Source of the DNA: an uncultured beta proteobacterium
Lineage (GTDB): Bacteria > Pseudomonadota > Gammaproteobacteria > Burkholderiales > Rhodocyclaceae
Reading direction: 5' to 3'
DNA length: 7,654 bases
NCBI GenBank assembly: GCA_903910495.1
Contig: CAIVZW010000420.1
Span: 1 to 7,654, forward strand
Position 1 is the stretch's first letter; each line of letters begins with the position of its first letter. The notes under the pieces were generated by a model. It was given only the letters and a program-made list of their open reading frames with translations, was not told where the DNA came from and searched no databases. Of this stretch, positions 1 to 6,216 are shown piece by piece. Made by a program: the position numbers and the translations under genes.

Positions 1-261
1 AGCAAGGCGGCCGGAATGAAGCTCAGCGGCAATGCCGCCGAGATCGCCCGCAAGGGCCGGCCGGTCGAGCGCAAAAGCCTGCGTCCCGGCGACCTCGTTT
101 TCTTCAATACGCGCAACGCCCCGTTTTCGCATGTGGGGGTGTATATCGGCGATGACCGCTTTGTGCATGCGCCAGCCAGCAACGGTCGTGTTCGCATCGA
201 CCAGATGAATGCCCGCTATTATTCACAGCGCTACGAGGCTGCCCGGTCCTATTTTGAGTAA
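1..261 (+). CDS. NlpC/P60 family cell-wall peptidase, C-terminal part (5' truncated by window edge)
   Basis: This is the C-terminal 86 residues of an NlpC/P60 cysteine peptidase. The family cleaves peptide cross-links or stem peptides of peptidoglycan in the cell envelope. The reading frame is open from base 1, and the ATG at 16 is an internal methionine, not a start. Visible family signatures are the RPGDLVFF strand, SHVGVYIGDDRF, in which the His at bases 130-132 is the expected catalytic histidine, and FVHAP, in which the His at 166-168 is the third polar active-site residue. The catalytic cysteine and any signal peptide would lie upstream, outside the window. The stretch before RPGDLVFF (KLSGNAAEIARKGRPV) matches the usual linker after the cysteine helix. 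The gene ends with TAA and faces the minus-strand block, so it is probably unrelated to it. Family assignment is firm; the specific substrate is unknown. Confidence 0.88.
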   Translation, partial: SKAAGMKLSGNAAEIARKGRPVERKSLRPGDLVFFNTRNAPFSHVGVYIGDDRFVHAPASNGRVRIDQMNARYYSQRYEAARSYFE

Positions 262-269
262 ATGATTAG

Positions 270-285
270 GCCTCGGGCAAGAGGC
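270..285. terminator. Weak stem-loop in the convergent gap, possible bidirectional terminator
   Basis: A five-base-pair GC-rich stem (GCCTC at 270-274 pairing with GAGGC at 281-285, loop of six) lies between the stop of the plus-strand peptidase gene and the stop of the minus-strand NagB-like gene. The position suits a terminator shared by two convergent genes. There is no clear run of T on either strand, so an intrinsic terminator is only possible. The rest of the 262-339 gap shows only another four-base-pair stem at 296-307. Confidence 0.25.
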
Positions 286-339
286 TATATAAAGCCCTCG
301 CGTGAGGACAGGCACTACCTGTACCCATCGAGCATGCCT

Positions 340-1125
340 TTAGACCAAGGTTTTCAACCATATTGACGCCGATTCATCGTCCAGATAAAGAGTGCAATCG
401 GGATGCCTCCTCAGAACACTCGCCGGGCATGATTCATCAATAGGACCCGTCAGCATGGTCTTTACCGCCAATGCCTTCCTTGGACCGGGAACCACGCAGA
501 AAAGCGACTCGCCCCTCGTCAAAGCAGGCACGGTTAGAGTAATCGCGCGCTCGGGAACGACTTCGAGGCTAGCAAAAGCTCCGTCATGTACCTGCTGGAG
601 GCGACAGGATTCGTCAAGCTCGACTTCCTTGACCAGAAAAGGATCGTTGAAATCCGCGACATGAGGGTCGTTGAAGGCGATATGGCCGTTTTCTCCCACT
701 CCGAGACAGACAAGGTCAATAGGCGCCTCATTCAGCAAGGAAATATATCTCTGCATTTCATCGGCAATGGGCAACCCTCCCGTATCCAGGAGACATACCC
801 CCTTAAAAGGAACGTGATCGAAGAGCGCCTTGCGCAAGAAATTGGAGAAGCGCTGCGGCGCCAAGGCCATTAGGCCCTGATATTCATCCATGTGAAAAGC
901 CACGATCCGTTCCCAGGGGATATCCTCGGCGGTACGCAGTTCCGTCAGCAATTCATTCTGGGAAGGTGCGGCAGCAAAAATCATCCTGCACAAACCGCGG
1001 CGGGCGACCGCTTCCTGGATTCGGCGACGGCACGCGGCCGCCGCCGCGAAGCCCATTGCTGCGCGCGTCGGGTGCACTTCCACCTTGAGCAGACCGACCC
1101 GCTCAATTCGCATGCGCTCATCCAT
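340..1125 (-). CDS. NagB/6-phosphogluconolactonase-like sugar-phosphate isomerase/deaminase
   Basis: This 261-residue cytoplasmic protein belongs to the glucosamine-6-phosphate deaminase / 6-phosphogluconolactonase superfamily and is close in length to E. coli NagB (266). The N-terminal phosphate-loop region reads FAAAPSQNELL (residues 50-60). The conserved FHMDEY follows (Asp80 matches the catalytic Asp72 of NagB), then GVGENGHIAFNDP (142-154) with His148 matching NagB His143. PGPRKALAV (213-221) and the C-terminal PASVLRRHP (234-242) are also family elements. In the active-site loop, NagB has Asp141 and Glu148, but this protein has Asn146 and Asp153, so it belongs to a divergent branch and true glucosamine-6-phosphate deaminase activity should not be assumed. 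The gene lies 23 nt downstream of the TIM-barrel isomerase and is the last of the minus-strand block. The ATG at 1125 has a modest GCGAG element upstream; an ATG at 1113 is an alternative start. Confidence 0.85.
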   Translation of the reverse strand: MDERMRIERVGLLKVEVHPTRAAMGFAAAAACRRRIQEAVARRGLCRMIFAAAPSQNELLTELRTAEDIPWERIVAFHMDEYQGLMALAPQRFSNFLRKALFDHVPFKGVCLLDTGGLPIADEMQRYISLLNEAPIDLVCLGVGENGHIAFNDPHVADFNDPFLVKEVELDESCRLQQVHDGAFASLEVVPERAITLTVPALTRGESLFCVVPGPRKALAVKTMLTGPIDESCPASVLRRHPDCTLYLDDESASIWLKTLV

Positions 1126-1148
1126 CGTGATCTCGCTTGATGTCGTTT

Positions 1149-2054
1149 TCAGGATTGCTCAACTTTTCCGTCGCCGCTGTGGACCTCGGCCAGCATCCTT
1201 TCAAAGCGGCGGCCATACTCCAGATAGTTGTTAAAACGCGCCTGCTCCGGAGAGGCAATTCTGGAGTCATGGAAGACCACGGCCATGTGCGGTTCGATGC
1301 TGAAGTCTCCGTCATATCCGGAGGCGAGCAGGTCCCCGACGATCGCTGCCACTTCGCAAACGCCCTCGTCCGGGAAAAAATACCGTTCCTTTCCGGTCGC
1401 AGGATCACGCACACCGTCCTTGATATGAACATGGACGACATACTCGCGCAACCTGTCGTAGGATTCTCTGGCGTCCTGGTTGGGATAAGGAAACGGCTTG
1501 CGGAAATCCGGCGTCAGGCCCGGGTTACCCGTGTCGAAGACGAGTTTGAGGCCGGGAACGGCAGCGAGCATTTCGAGTGAGTGTTCCCAGCTCATGCCTC
1601 CAAAATTGAAACAGTTCTCGTGAACCGGCGTGATTCCCGCATCAAGGAAACGGGCGCAGATTTCGCGCAAACGGCGAAACCGTTCTTCCTTCTTCTGGTC
1701 TGCCAGCGCTCGGCCCATTTCGTCAGTGAGGATCGCATAGCTCATGATGCGAACATAGGGCACGTCGAGAACTTTCATTCGCCTGATCGCGCGCTCAACG
1801 GTCGCCAGCGTTTCCCCGAAGGCTTCGTCAACGCTTTTGCTCCAGTTGGCGATCGTAGAGCCAAAACAGTTGATTCTGATTCCAGAGGCGTCGAGCTTGC
1901 GCCGAACCTCCTCAAAAGCCGGCTCGGAAAGATCGTGGATATTGATGTGGTCAATGCTGCGCGCCTCAATGAAAGACCAGCCGAGCGCCCGGGTGACTTC
2001 GATCTGACCGTCAATACCATCAGACGCCTCGTCGGCGAAACCGCTTAATCTCAT
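1149..2054 (-). CDS. TIM-barrel sugar phosphate isomerase/epimerase (xylose isomerase-like, AP_endonuc_2 fold)
   Basis: This 301-residue protein has the sugar phosphate isomerase/epimerase fold (IolE, IolI and ketose epimerase superfamily), whose members move protons on keto-sugars or perform related eliminations with a divalent metal. The typical opening SGFADEASD (4-12) is followed by WSFIEARSIDHINIHDLSE. The four expected metal ligands are visible: Glu146 in PVHEN, Asp174 in LVFDTGN, a His of HVHIKD (208 or 210), and Glu254 in FSIEPH. The protein is full length with no signal peptide, so it should be cytoplasmic. The ATG at 2054 is preceded by an AGAGGT Shine-Dalgarno element. It overlaps the stop of a 30-codon ORF by ATGA, which suggests translational coupling. 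The NagB-like gene follows after 23 nt. It could be an isomerase, epimerase, dehydratase or glycoside lyase subunit; the substrate cannot be told from sequence. Confidence 0.88.
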   Translation of the reverse strand: MRLSGFADEASDGIDGQIEVTRALGWSFIEARSIDHINIHDLSEPAFEEVRRKLDASGIRINCFGSTIANWSKSVDEAFGETLATVERAIRRMKVLDVPYVRIMSYAILTDEMGRALADQKKEERFRRLREICARFLDAGITPVHENCFNFGGMSWEHSLEMLAAVPGLKLVFDTGNPGLTPDFRKPFPYPNQDARESYDRLREYVVHVHIKDGVRDPATGKERYFFPDEGVCEVAAIVGDLLASGYDGDFSIEPHMAVVFHDSRIASPEQARFNNYLEYGRRFERMLAEVHSGDGKVEQS

Positions 2055-2143
2055 GGCTTACCTCTTGAATTCAAGATAACTGCGGTCTGGTCCACCATCT
2101 TCCCCACCCCTACAGTTCCGAGCCTGAACGTTTGGTTATTCAT
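2051..2143 (-). pseudogene. 30-codon ORF resembling the N-terminus of a Gfo/Idh/MocA oxidoreductase; likely remnant or small coupled ORF
   Basis: An ATG at 2143 with a good Shine-Dalgarno run (GGAAGG six nt upstream) opens a 30-residue frame. It begins MNNQTFRLGTVGVGKM and ends SRGKP before TGA at 2053-2051. The RLGTVGVG segment looks like the first beta strand and dinucleotide-binding glycine loop of Gfo/Idh/MocA oxidoreductases. It aligns without gaps with GLVGAGMIANYHALAI of the intact oxidoreductase in this window. The stop overlaps the isomerase start as ATGA, the same junction seen between that intact oxidoreductase and the other isomerase. The simplest reading is a third oxidoreductase gene that suffered a large internal deletion while its ends stayed in place. 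The alternatives are a functional small leader ORF that couples translation of the isomerase, or chance. Thirty residues are too few for a firm call. Confidence 0.45.
2063..2076. promoter_or_regulatory. 14-bp perfect palindrome overlapping the isomerase ribosome binding site
   Basis: TCTTGAATTCAAGA is a perfect inverted repeat. It lies in the gap after tctA, inside the 3' end of the small ORF. Its last bases on the minus strand are part of the AGAGGT Shine-Dalgarno element (2060-2065) of the isomerase starting at 2054. As DNA it could be an operator for a dimeric repressor. As RNA it can form a five-base-pair stem with an AAUU loop that would partly hide the ribosome site. No known regulator site is recognised. 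Confidence 0.3.
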
Positions 2144-2159
2144 GCCTTTCCTTCCATGG

Positions 2160-3686
2160 TTACCTTGCCGCAGAGCTTTTCTTCTTGGGCCAAAGCGCCA
2201 TGAAACGCGCGCCTATCCATTTTCCCGGACTGGTTGACCAGAGAACGGAGATGACCAGCATAAGAAATAGGGCAAGGGAAATGGGCCGGGTGAAAAATGG
2301 CGAAGGATCACCTGCCGTGATCATCAAACCGCGTCTGAAGTTGTCTTCGGCCATCGGGCCGAGGATAAACCCCAAAACCAAGGGCGCCACCGGATAGTCC
2401 AGTTCATTCAGCAAAACCCCCAGCAGACCGAAGGCGAACATGACATAAATGTCGAAAATCCGCCCGGAAAGTGCGTAAGCGCCGGTCACGCAAATTATAA
2501 AAACAGCCGGCATGAGCACATAACGGGGTATCAGCAGAATTTTTACCATCTGCCGGGTCCACATCAGGCTGAGAATGAAAACGGCCAGCGTCGAGACCAT
2601 CGAGATGGCGATGATCTGCCCGACCACCTCGGGCTGTTCGGCCACCAGAAGTGGTCCCGGCCGCAAGTTGTGAATGGTCATTGCGGCGAGCAGGACAGCA
2701 GCCGGCGCGCTGCCGGGAATGGCCAGCGTCAGGGTCGGAATGATGTCGCCGCCGATGCAGGCGTTGTCGCCGGTTTCGGCGGCGATGAAACCCTCGATCG
2801 AGCCATGGCCGAACAGTTCCGGGGTCTTGCTGGCTTTTTTCGCGGTGAAATACGACAGCCACGACGCCGTGTCGCTACCGACTCCCGGAATGATCCCGAT
2901 GACGACGCCGATCGCTGCAGAACGCAGGATCAGCCACTTGTGCTGGAGCACTTCGCGCACGCGCGGTACGATCCGACCGACCTTGGTCTGGATGGTGATG
3001 CGGCTTTTCTTGCGCACCGAATCGAGCACTTCGGGTATGCCGTAGGCGCCAATGAGCACCGGAATGAGGGCGAACCCTCCAGCAAAGGCGCTCATTTGAA
3101 AAGTGAAACGATCGACCGCGTGGATGCTGTCATCACCGACGGTCATCAGCAAGAGGCCGAGGAAACCGGCGATCCAGCCCTTGACCGGATCGTTCGGCGC
3201 GCACAGGCTGCCGGCGATCACCACACCGAAAACCGCGAGCCAGAAAAATTCATATGTACCGAAGCTCAAGGCTGCAGTACCGATCAGTGGTGTGAAAAGT
3301 GCCAGGCAGATGAAACCCAGGAGGGTGCCGATGGTGGATGCGGTCACCGACAAGCCGATCGCCTGGGCGGCTTTGCCTTGCTGCGCCAGCGGATACCCAT
3401 CAAGGCAAACAGCGGCCTGCGCCGGCGTCCCTGGAATGTTGACCAGAATCGCCGACCGGCTGCCGCCGGTGACCGAACCGACGTAGGCCGCCAGAATGAC
3501 GGCGATGGCCTTGTCCGGGGCCAGTGAAAACGTCAGTCCGGTGAGCAGGCTGAGCGCCGTCGTCGTCGTCAGTCCGGGCATCATCCCGAAGATGATTCCG
3601 GCTTGCCCCCCGATAAAGATATAGAAGATCGTCACCGGATCGAGTAACAATTTCCACATCCCGCTGAAAATGCTGAGGATATCCAT
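2160..3686 (-). CDS. tctA: TctA family large membrane subunit of a tripartite tricarboxylate transporter
   Basis: This is the large integral membrane subunit of a tripartite tricarboxylate transporter, the channel-forming component in the inner membrane. The 508-residue protein has the normal family length and shows the duplicated TctA signatures. The first half carries GGQAGIIFGMMPG (26-38), the YVGSVTGGS loop (68-76), NIPGTP (83-88) and LDGYPLAQQGKA (95-106). The second half carries IGIIPGVGSDTASW (263-276), SKTPELFGHGSIEG (286-299), AAETGDNACIGGDIIP (302-317) and AIPGSAPAA (322-330). Many hydrophobic segments span the protein and the tail is basic (KKKSSAAR). The ATG at 3686 was chosen because the family N-terminus begins MDILSIFSGMWKLLLDP, a GGGAAG ribosome site lies upstream, and it starts just after the tctB stop. 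A longer frame reaching 3767 would read through tctB. The transporter class is clear; the substrate is not. Confidence 0.95.
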   Translation of the reverse strand: MDILSIFSGMWKLLLDPVTIFYIFIGGQAGIIFGMMPGLTTTTALSLLTGLTFSLAPDKAIAVILAAYVGSVTGGSRSAILVNIPGTPAQAAVCLDGYPLAQQGKAAQAIGLSVTASTIGTLLGFICLALFTPLIGTAALSFGTYEFFWLAVFGVVIAGSLCAPNDPVKGWIAGFLGLLLMTVGDDSIHAVDRFTFQMSAFAGGFALIPVLIGAYGIPEVLDSVRKKSRITIQTKVGRIVPRVREVLQHKWLILRSAAIGVVIGIIPGVGSDTASWLSYFTAKKASKTPELFGHGSIEGFIAAETGDNACIGGDIIPTLTLAIPGSAPAAVLLAAMTIHNLRPGPLLVAEQPEVVGQIIAISMVSTLAVFILSLMWTRQMVKILLIPRYVLMPAVFIICVTGAYALSGRIFDIYVMFAFGLLGVLLNELDYPVAPLVLGFILGPMAEDNFRRGLMITAGDPSPFFTRPISLALFLMLVISVLWSTSPGKWIGARFMALWPKKKSSAAR

Positions 3687-3699
3687 TATTTCTTCCCGG

Positions 3700-4248
3700 T
3701 CATGGAAAAACGATCCCAAAAACCATGCTGATGAGGTACAGAAAAGCGAGGATGAAGGCCGACGCAATCAAGGACGACTTCAGCGCTTTCGCTAATGGGT
3801 CACTCCTGAAAACCAAGCCAAAAACCATGATCGTAGCCGGGGCCAGAACATAGAAATTGATCTTGCCCAAAAGGAAGATCAGCAGCAGGATGAGCACCGC
3901 TCCGACCAGGAATCGCCCCATTCCCCAGTCGCGAGCACCTTCCGCCCAGCGGATTGGGCCGATGGCTTGGTGCTTCGCCCGCCAGCCGACGAAGCCCCGG
4001 ACGCCGACGAACAGCGCGCCGAGGCCAAGGCAAACAGCCATGCTCAGCGGGAAAATGTTCGGCGACGTGTACCATTGCCAGGAAGGATCGGTGAACGGCA
4101 TGCGCAGGGCTTGCACGGTAAAGGCGGCACTGATGGCGAGGAGAAAGAGGGCGCCGAGAAAATCCCGGCGCGGGCGCCGCTCGCCTCCCCCCGCGTCCGG
4201 CGGAAGAAGGATGGTTTCCTCTTCCGCTTGCTCAGTTTCAATCGACAT
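3700..4248 (-). CDS. tctB: TctB family small membrane subunit of a tripartite tricarboxylate transporter
   Basis: This is the poorly conserved small membrane subunit that partners TctA. The 182-residue protein has a hydrophilic, acidic-then-basic cytoplasmic N-terminus (about residues 1-29), a first membrane segment at about 30-50, and a SPNIFPLSMAVCLGLGALFVG segment at about 62-83 that matches the family's 'PxxFP' pattern after the first periplasmic loop. Further hydrophobic segments lie at about 113-147 and 157-182. Assignment rests on this topology and on its place between tctC and tctA. The ATG at 4248 is preceded by an AGG element overlapping the tctC stop, six nt away. A TTG at 4254 directly after the tctC stop would add two residues and is less likely. 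The tctA start lies 13 nt beyond the stop, as expected for co-translated subunits. Confidence 0.9.
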   Translation of the reverse strand: MSIETEQAEEETILLPPDAGGGERRPRRDFLGALFLLAISAAFTVQALRMPFTDPSWQWYTSPNIFPLSMAVCLGLGALFVGVRGFVGWRAKHQAIGPIRWAEGARDWGMGRFLVGAVLILLLIFLLGKINFYVLAPATIMVFGLVFRSDPLAKALKSSLIASAFILAFLYLISMVFGIVFP

Positions 4249-4254
4249 CGGCAA

Positions 4255-5265
4255 CTACCTGGCGATCTTTAAATCGTTGGGAGACTTGGCGCCAGTGCCC
4301 GAGTCAAACAGGATCCACGCTTCCTTGCTCGCCAGACGCTCGGCGAGATCTTTTGCCTCTTTGCCGTAGATGGCAATCGGCATGGCACCCTTGGTCTTGG
4401 CGTAGTCCTTGATTGCCTGCGACGCGGCAGACTTCACAAATGCCTCGTCATAAGCAGCGACGACATCCTTGGGCAGATCCGCCGGTGCTATCAGGCCGAA
4501 GTACGAGCCATAGTCCGGGAACGACGGAATGGACTTCTGCACAGGGGGAATCTCGCCGTAACCGTCGATGGTCAGCGGCACCTTCGACGATACCGCGAGC
4601 GCGCGCAGCTTGCCGCCTTTCAAGAGTTCAGCGACTTCGACCGACAGTTGCATGACGACTTCGGCTTCGCCGGAGGCGACGGCCATTACCGCGGGAACGC
4701 CGCCGGCATAGGGAACGTGCCGGAAAGTCACGCCGGTAGCGGCCTTGAAGAGCTCCGCCGCGAAATACCCCGAGCTGCCGACACCGGCCGAGGATAGAAC
4801 CACCGCACCCGGCTTGGCTTTCATCGCCGCGATCAGATCGTCGACCGACTTGATCGGCGAATCACCTTTTACGCAGATGACATTGGGCGTGAAGATGGAC
4901 AGGTAGTAGTTCCAGTCGCGGTGTGTCTGCTCAAGCTTGCCAAGCACAGCGTAGCTGCCGACGCTGACGGTCGAATTGGCGGTCAATGTGTAGCCGTCAT
5001 GCGGCTTGTCCCAGACTTCCTTGGTGCCGATGGCGCCAGCCCCGCCCGGTGTGTTCACAACAACCATACGCTGACCGATGGCCTGTTCCATGACACCGCT
5101 GGTCATGCGCGCCACGGTGTCCGAGGCGCCGCCTGCCGGCCACGGCACGACGACCGAGATGGTCTTAGTCGGCTTCCATTTTTCCTGGGCCGCAACATTT
5201 CCGGCCAATATGCTCAAGGCCGATATCGCGACGACAGTCGCTAACAGTACTTTTGCACTTTTCAT
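4255..5265 (-). CDS. tctC: TctC/Bug family periplasmic solute-binding protein of a tripartite tricarboxylate transporter
   Basis: This 336-residue protein is the extracytoplasmic binding component that captures the substrate and delivers it to TctA/TctB. It starts with a classical signal peptide: a basic start (MKSAK), a hydrophobic core to about residue 21 and a probable cleavage after Val-Ala-Ala at 26. The mature part shows Bug family landmarks: VVPWPAGGASDTVAR (39-53) and GQRMVVVNTPGGAGAIGT (64-81), the ligand-binding loops, and VPYAGGVPAVMAVASGEAEVV (184-204), where most relatives have a YKG-type motif. The ATG at 5265 is fixed by the signal peptide and by a strong AAGGAG site six nt upstream; an in-frame extension to 5346 has neither. 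Known Bug ligands are mostly small carboxylates, but amino acids and other compounds also occur. The specific ligand here is unknown. Gene order tctC-tctB-tctA is the usual one. Confidence 0.95.
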   Translation of the reverse strand: MKSAKVLLATVVAISALSILAGNVAAQEKWKPTKTISVVVPWPAGGASDTVARMTSGVMEQAIGQRMVVVNTPGGAGAIGTKEVWDKPHDGYTLTANSTVSVGSYAVLGKLEQTHRDWNYYLSIFTPNVICVKGDSPIKSVDDLIAAMKAKPGAVVLSSAGVGSSGYFAAELFKAATGVTFRHVPYAGGVPAVMAVASGEAEVVMQLSVEVAELLKGGKLRALAVSSKVPLTIDGYGEIPPVQKSIPSFPDYGSYFGLIAPADLPKDVVAAYDEAFVKSAASQAIKDYAKTKGAMPIAIYGKEAKDLAERLASKEAWILFDSGTGAKSPNDLKIAR

Positions 5266-5271
5266 GTCTAA

Positions 5272-5277
5272 CTCCTT
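5272..5277 (-). promoter_or_regulatory. Strong ribosome binding site fixing the tctC start
   Basis: AAGGAG on the minus strand lies six nt before the ATG at 5265. It is among the closest matches to the Shine-Dalgarno consensus seen in the block, which fits the high expression needed for a periplasmic binding protein, and it rules out the in-frame upstream methionines. Confidence 0.7.
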
Positions 5278-5304
5278 ATAAAAGATCATTAAACAGCACA
5301 TTGC

Positions 5305-5326
5305 CCTGCGGCTTTGATGTCGCAGG
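5305..5326 (-). promoter_or_regulatory. Stem-loop in the tctC leader
   Basis: A perfect six-base-pair stem (CCTGCG with CGCAGG, ten-nt loop) lies in the 117-nt gap between the upstream isomerase gene and tctC. A second, bulged eight-base-pair pairing can form between 5335-5344 and 5374-5381, directly after the isomerase stop. Neither is followed by a T run, so they are not convincing terminators. They could be RNA processing or stability elements that let tctC mRNA accumulate more than its neighbours. No convincing sigma-70 promoter was seen in the gap. Confidence 0.3.
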
Positions 5327-5382
5327 AGAAATTCATCGCGCCCCACTCGGGCTAAAAGCTTCGCCAGGGCGGCGGGGCGATT

Positions 5383-6216
5383 TCAAGAACGTCCTTCCAT
5401 CAGTTTTTCGATGCCCTTCAGGTAAGCCATGGTCTCGCCAAGAACCGCCGAAGGATCCGCGGGAGTGGTAAAGATCTCCAGGGAAACCCAGCGATCGTAT
5501 TTCAGTTCGCGCAGCTTGAGGAAAGCCGGAAGATAGGAATGTTCGCCCGGCTTGGGGTGGTTCCCGTCGGGATCGTTCAGGTGCACGTGACGGATCGAAT
5601 GAAAATACCGTTCAACCAGATTTTCAAAGGGCATCGTCTCGTCCGTACAGTTATGAAAATCCAGCATCCCGCCCACACCAGGACTGCCAATGCCATTCAC
5701 GATGGTGTCGGCTTCCTGCATGAGATTTACCACGTCGGTCTGATCCGAGGACAGGGCTTCCAGGAGAACAGCCGAATGGCGCTCGGCCGCGTAAGGGGCG
5801 ATGGCGGCCAGTTCGTCGCTCAGGATACTCGTCGCCTGCTCCCTGGTTTGACCCGGCTCGGAACAGCGTTGCTTGGGCGAACCGAGTATCAGGTTGCCAC
5901 CGCCCAGCTCGGCCGCCGCGTCGACAAGGCGACGCATATGATCCCAGGACTTACGCCGAAGAACACTGTCCGAGGTGGTGATGCGCAAGCCTTCCGGCTT
6001 GACGAGCAGCCAATGCAAGCCGGCGAAGTCGAGGCCGGTTTCTGCCAAGGTGTGTTTAACATCTGCAATACCTCGGCTGATCGCGCCGGTGGAAAAATCG
6101 CCAAAAATAGTGAACGGTGCCAGTTCCAGTCCATGAAAACCATGCTTGGCGGTAATCGACGCCGCTTCGAGCAGAGGAATAGTCCCGAACAATTCGTTGC
6201 ACACGGCGTATTTCAT
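5383..6216 (-). CDS. TIM-barrel sugar phosphate isomerase/epimerase, ketose 3-epimerase-like
   Basis: This 277-residue cytoplasmic protein of the xylose isomerase-like TIM-barrel superfamily begins KYAVCNELFGTIPLLEAAS, with the typical HGFHGLELAP second strand (25-34). The four metal ligands are clear: Glu153 in VLLEAL, Asp186 in GMLDFHN, a His of HVHLND (212, with 210 nearby), and Glu247 in VSLEIF. These positions are each one residue from those recalled for Pseudomonas cichorii D-tagatose 3-epimerase (Glu152, Asp185, His211, Glu246), which supports the alignment but not the substrate. The ATG at 6216 overlaps the stop of the preceding oxidoreductase by ATGA, so translation is probably coupled; an extension to 6261 would read into that gene. 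The family also includes isomerases, dehydratases and 3-keto-glycoside lyases. It is not closely similar to the other TIM-barrel protein in the block. Confidence 0.88.
   Translation of the reverse strand: MKYAVCNELFGTIPLLEAASITAKHGFHGLELAPFTIFGDFSTGAISRGIADVKHTLAETGLDFAGLHWLLVKPEGLRITTSDSVLRRKSWDHMRRLVDAAAELGGGNLILGSPKQRCSEPGQTREQATSILSDELAAIAPYAAERHSAVLLEALSSDQTDVVNLMQEADTIVNGIGSPGVGGMLDFHNCTDETMPFENLVERYFHSIRHVHLNDPDGNHPKPGEHSYLPAFLKLRELKYDRWVSLEIFTTPADPSAVLGETMAYLKGIEKLMEGRS

Noticed and set aside
270..307. Strong intrinsic terminator between the convergent genes
   Set aside because: Only four- and five-base-pair stems without T runs are present, so it is listed as a weak candidate only.
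1581..2048. Plus-strand frame of 155 codons opposite the isomerase at 1149-2054
   Set aside because: It is a mirror frame of a gene with all four metal ligands visible, and shows no motifs of its own.
2670..3527. Long plus-strand open frame of 285 codons opposite tctA
   Set aside because: It lies wholly antisense to a clearly conserved TctA coding region. The translation is rich in Arg, Asp, Gly and Gln with no recognisable motif, as expected for a mirror frame of a GC-rich gene.
3687..3767. 27-residue N-terminal extension of TctA
   Set aside because: It overlaps the tctB coding end, does not resemble a TctA N-terminus, and the ATG at 3686 has a ribosome site and the family start sequence.
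5266..5346. 27-residue N-terminal extension of TctC
   Set aside because: It would bury the signal peptide behind a charged segment and ignore the AAGGAG site before the ATG at 5265.
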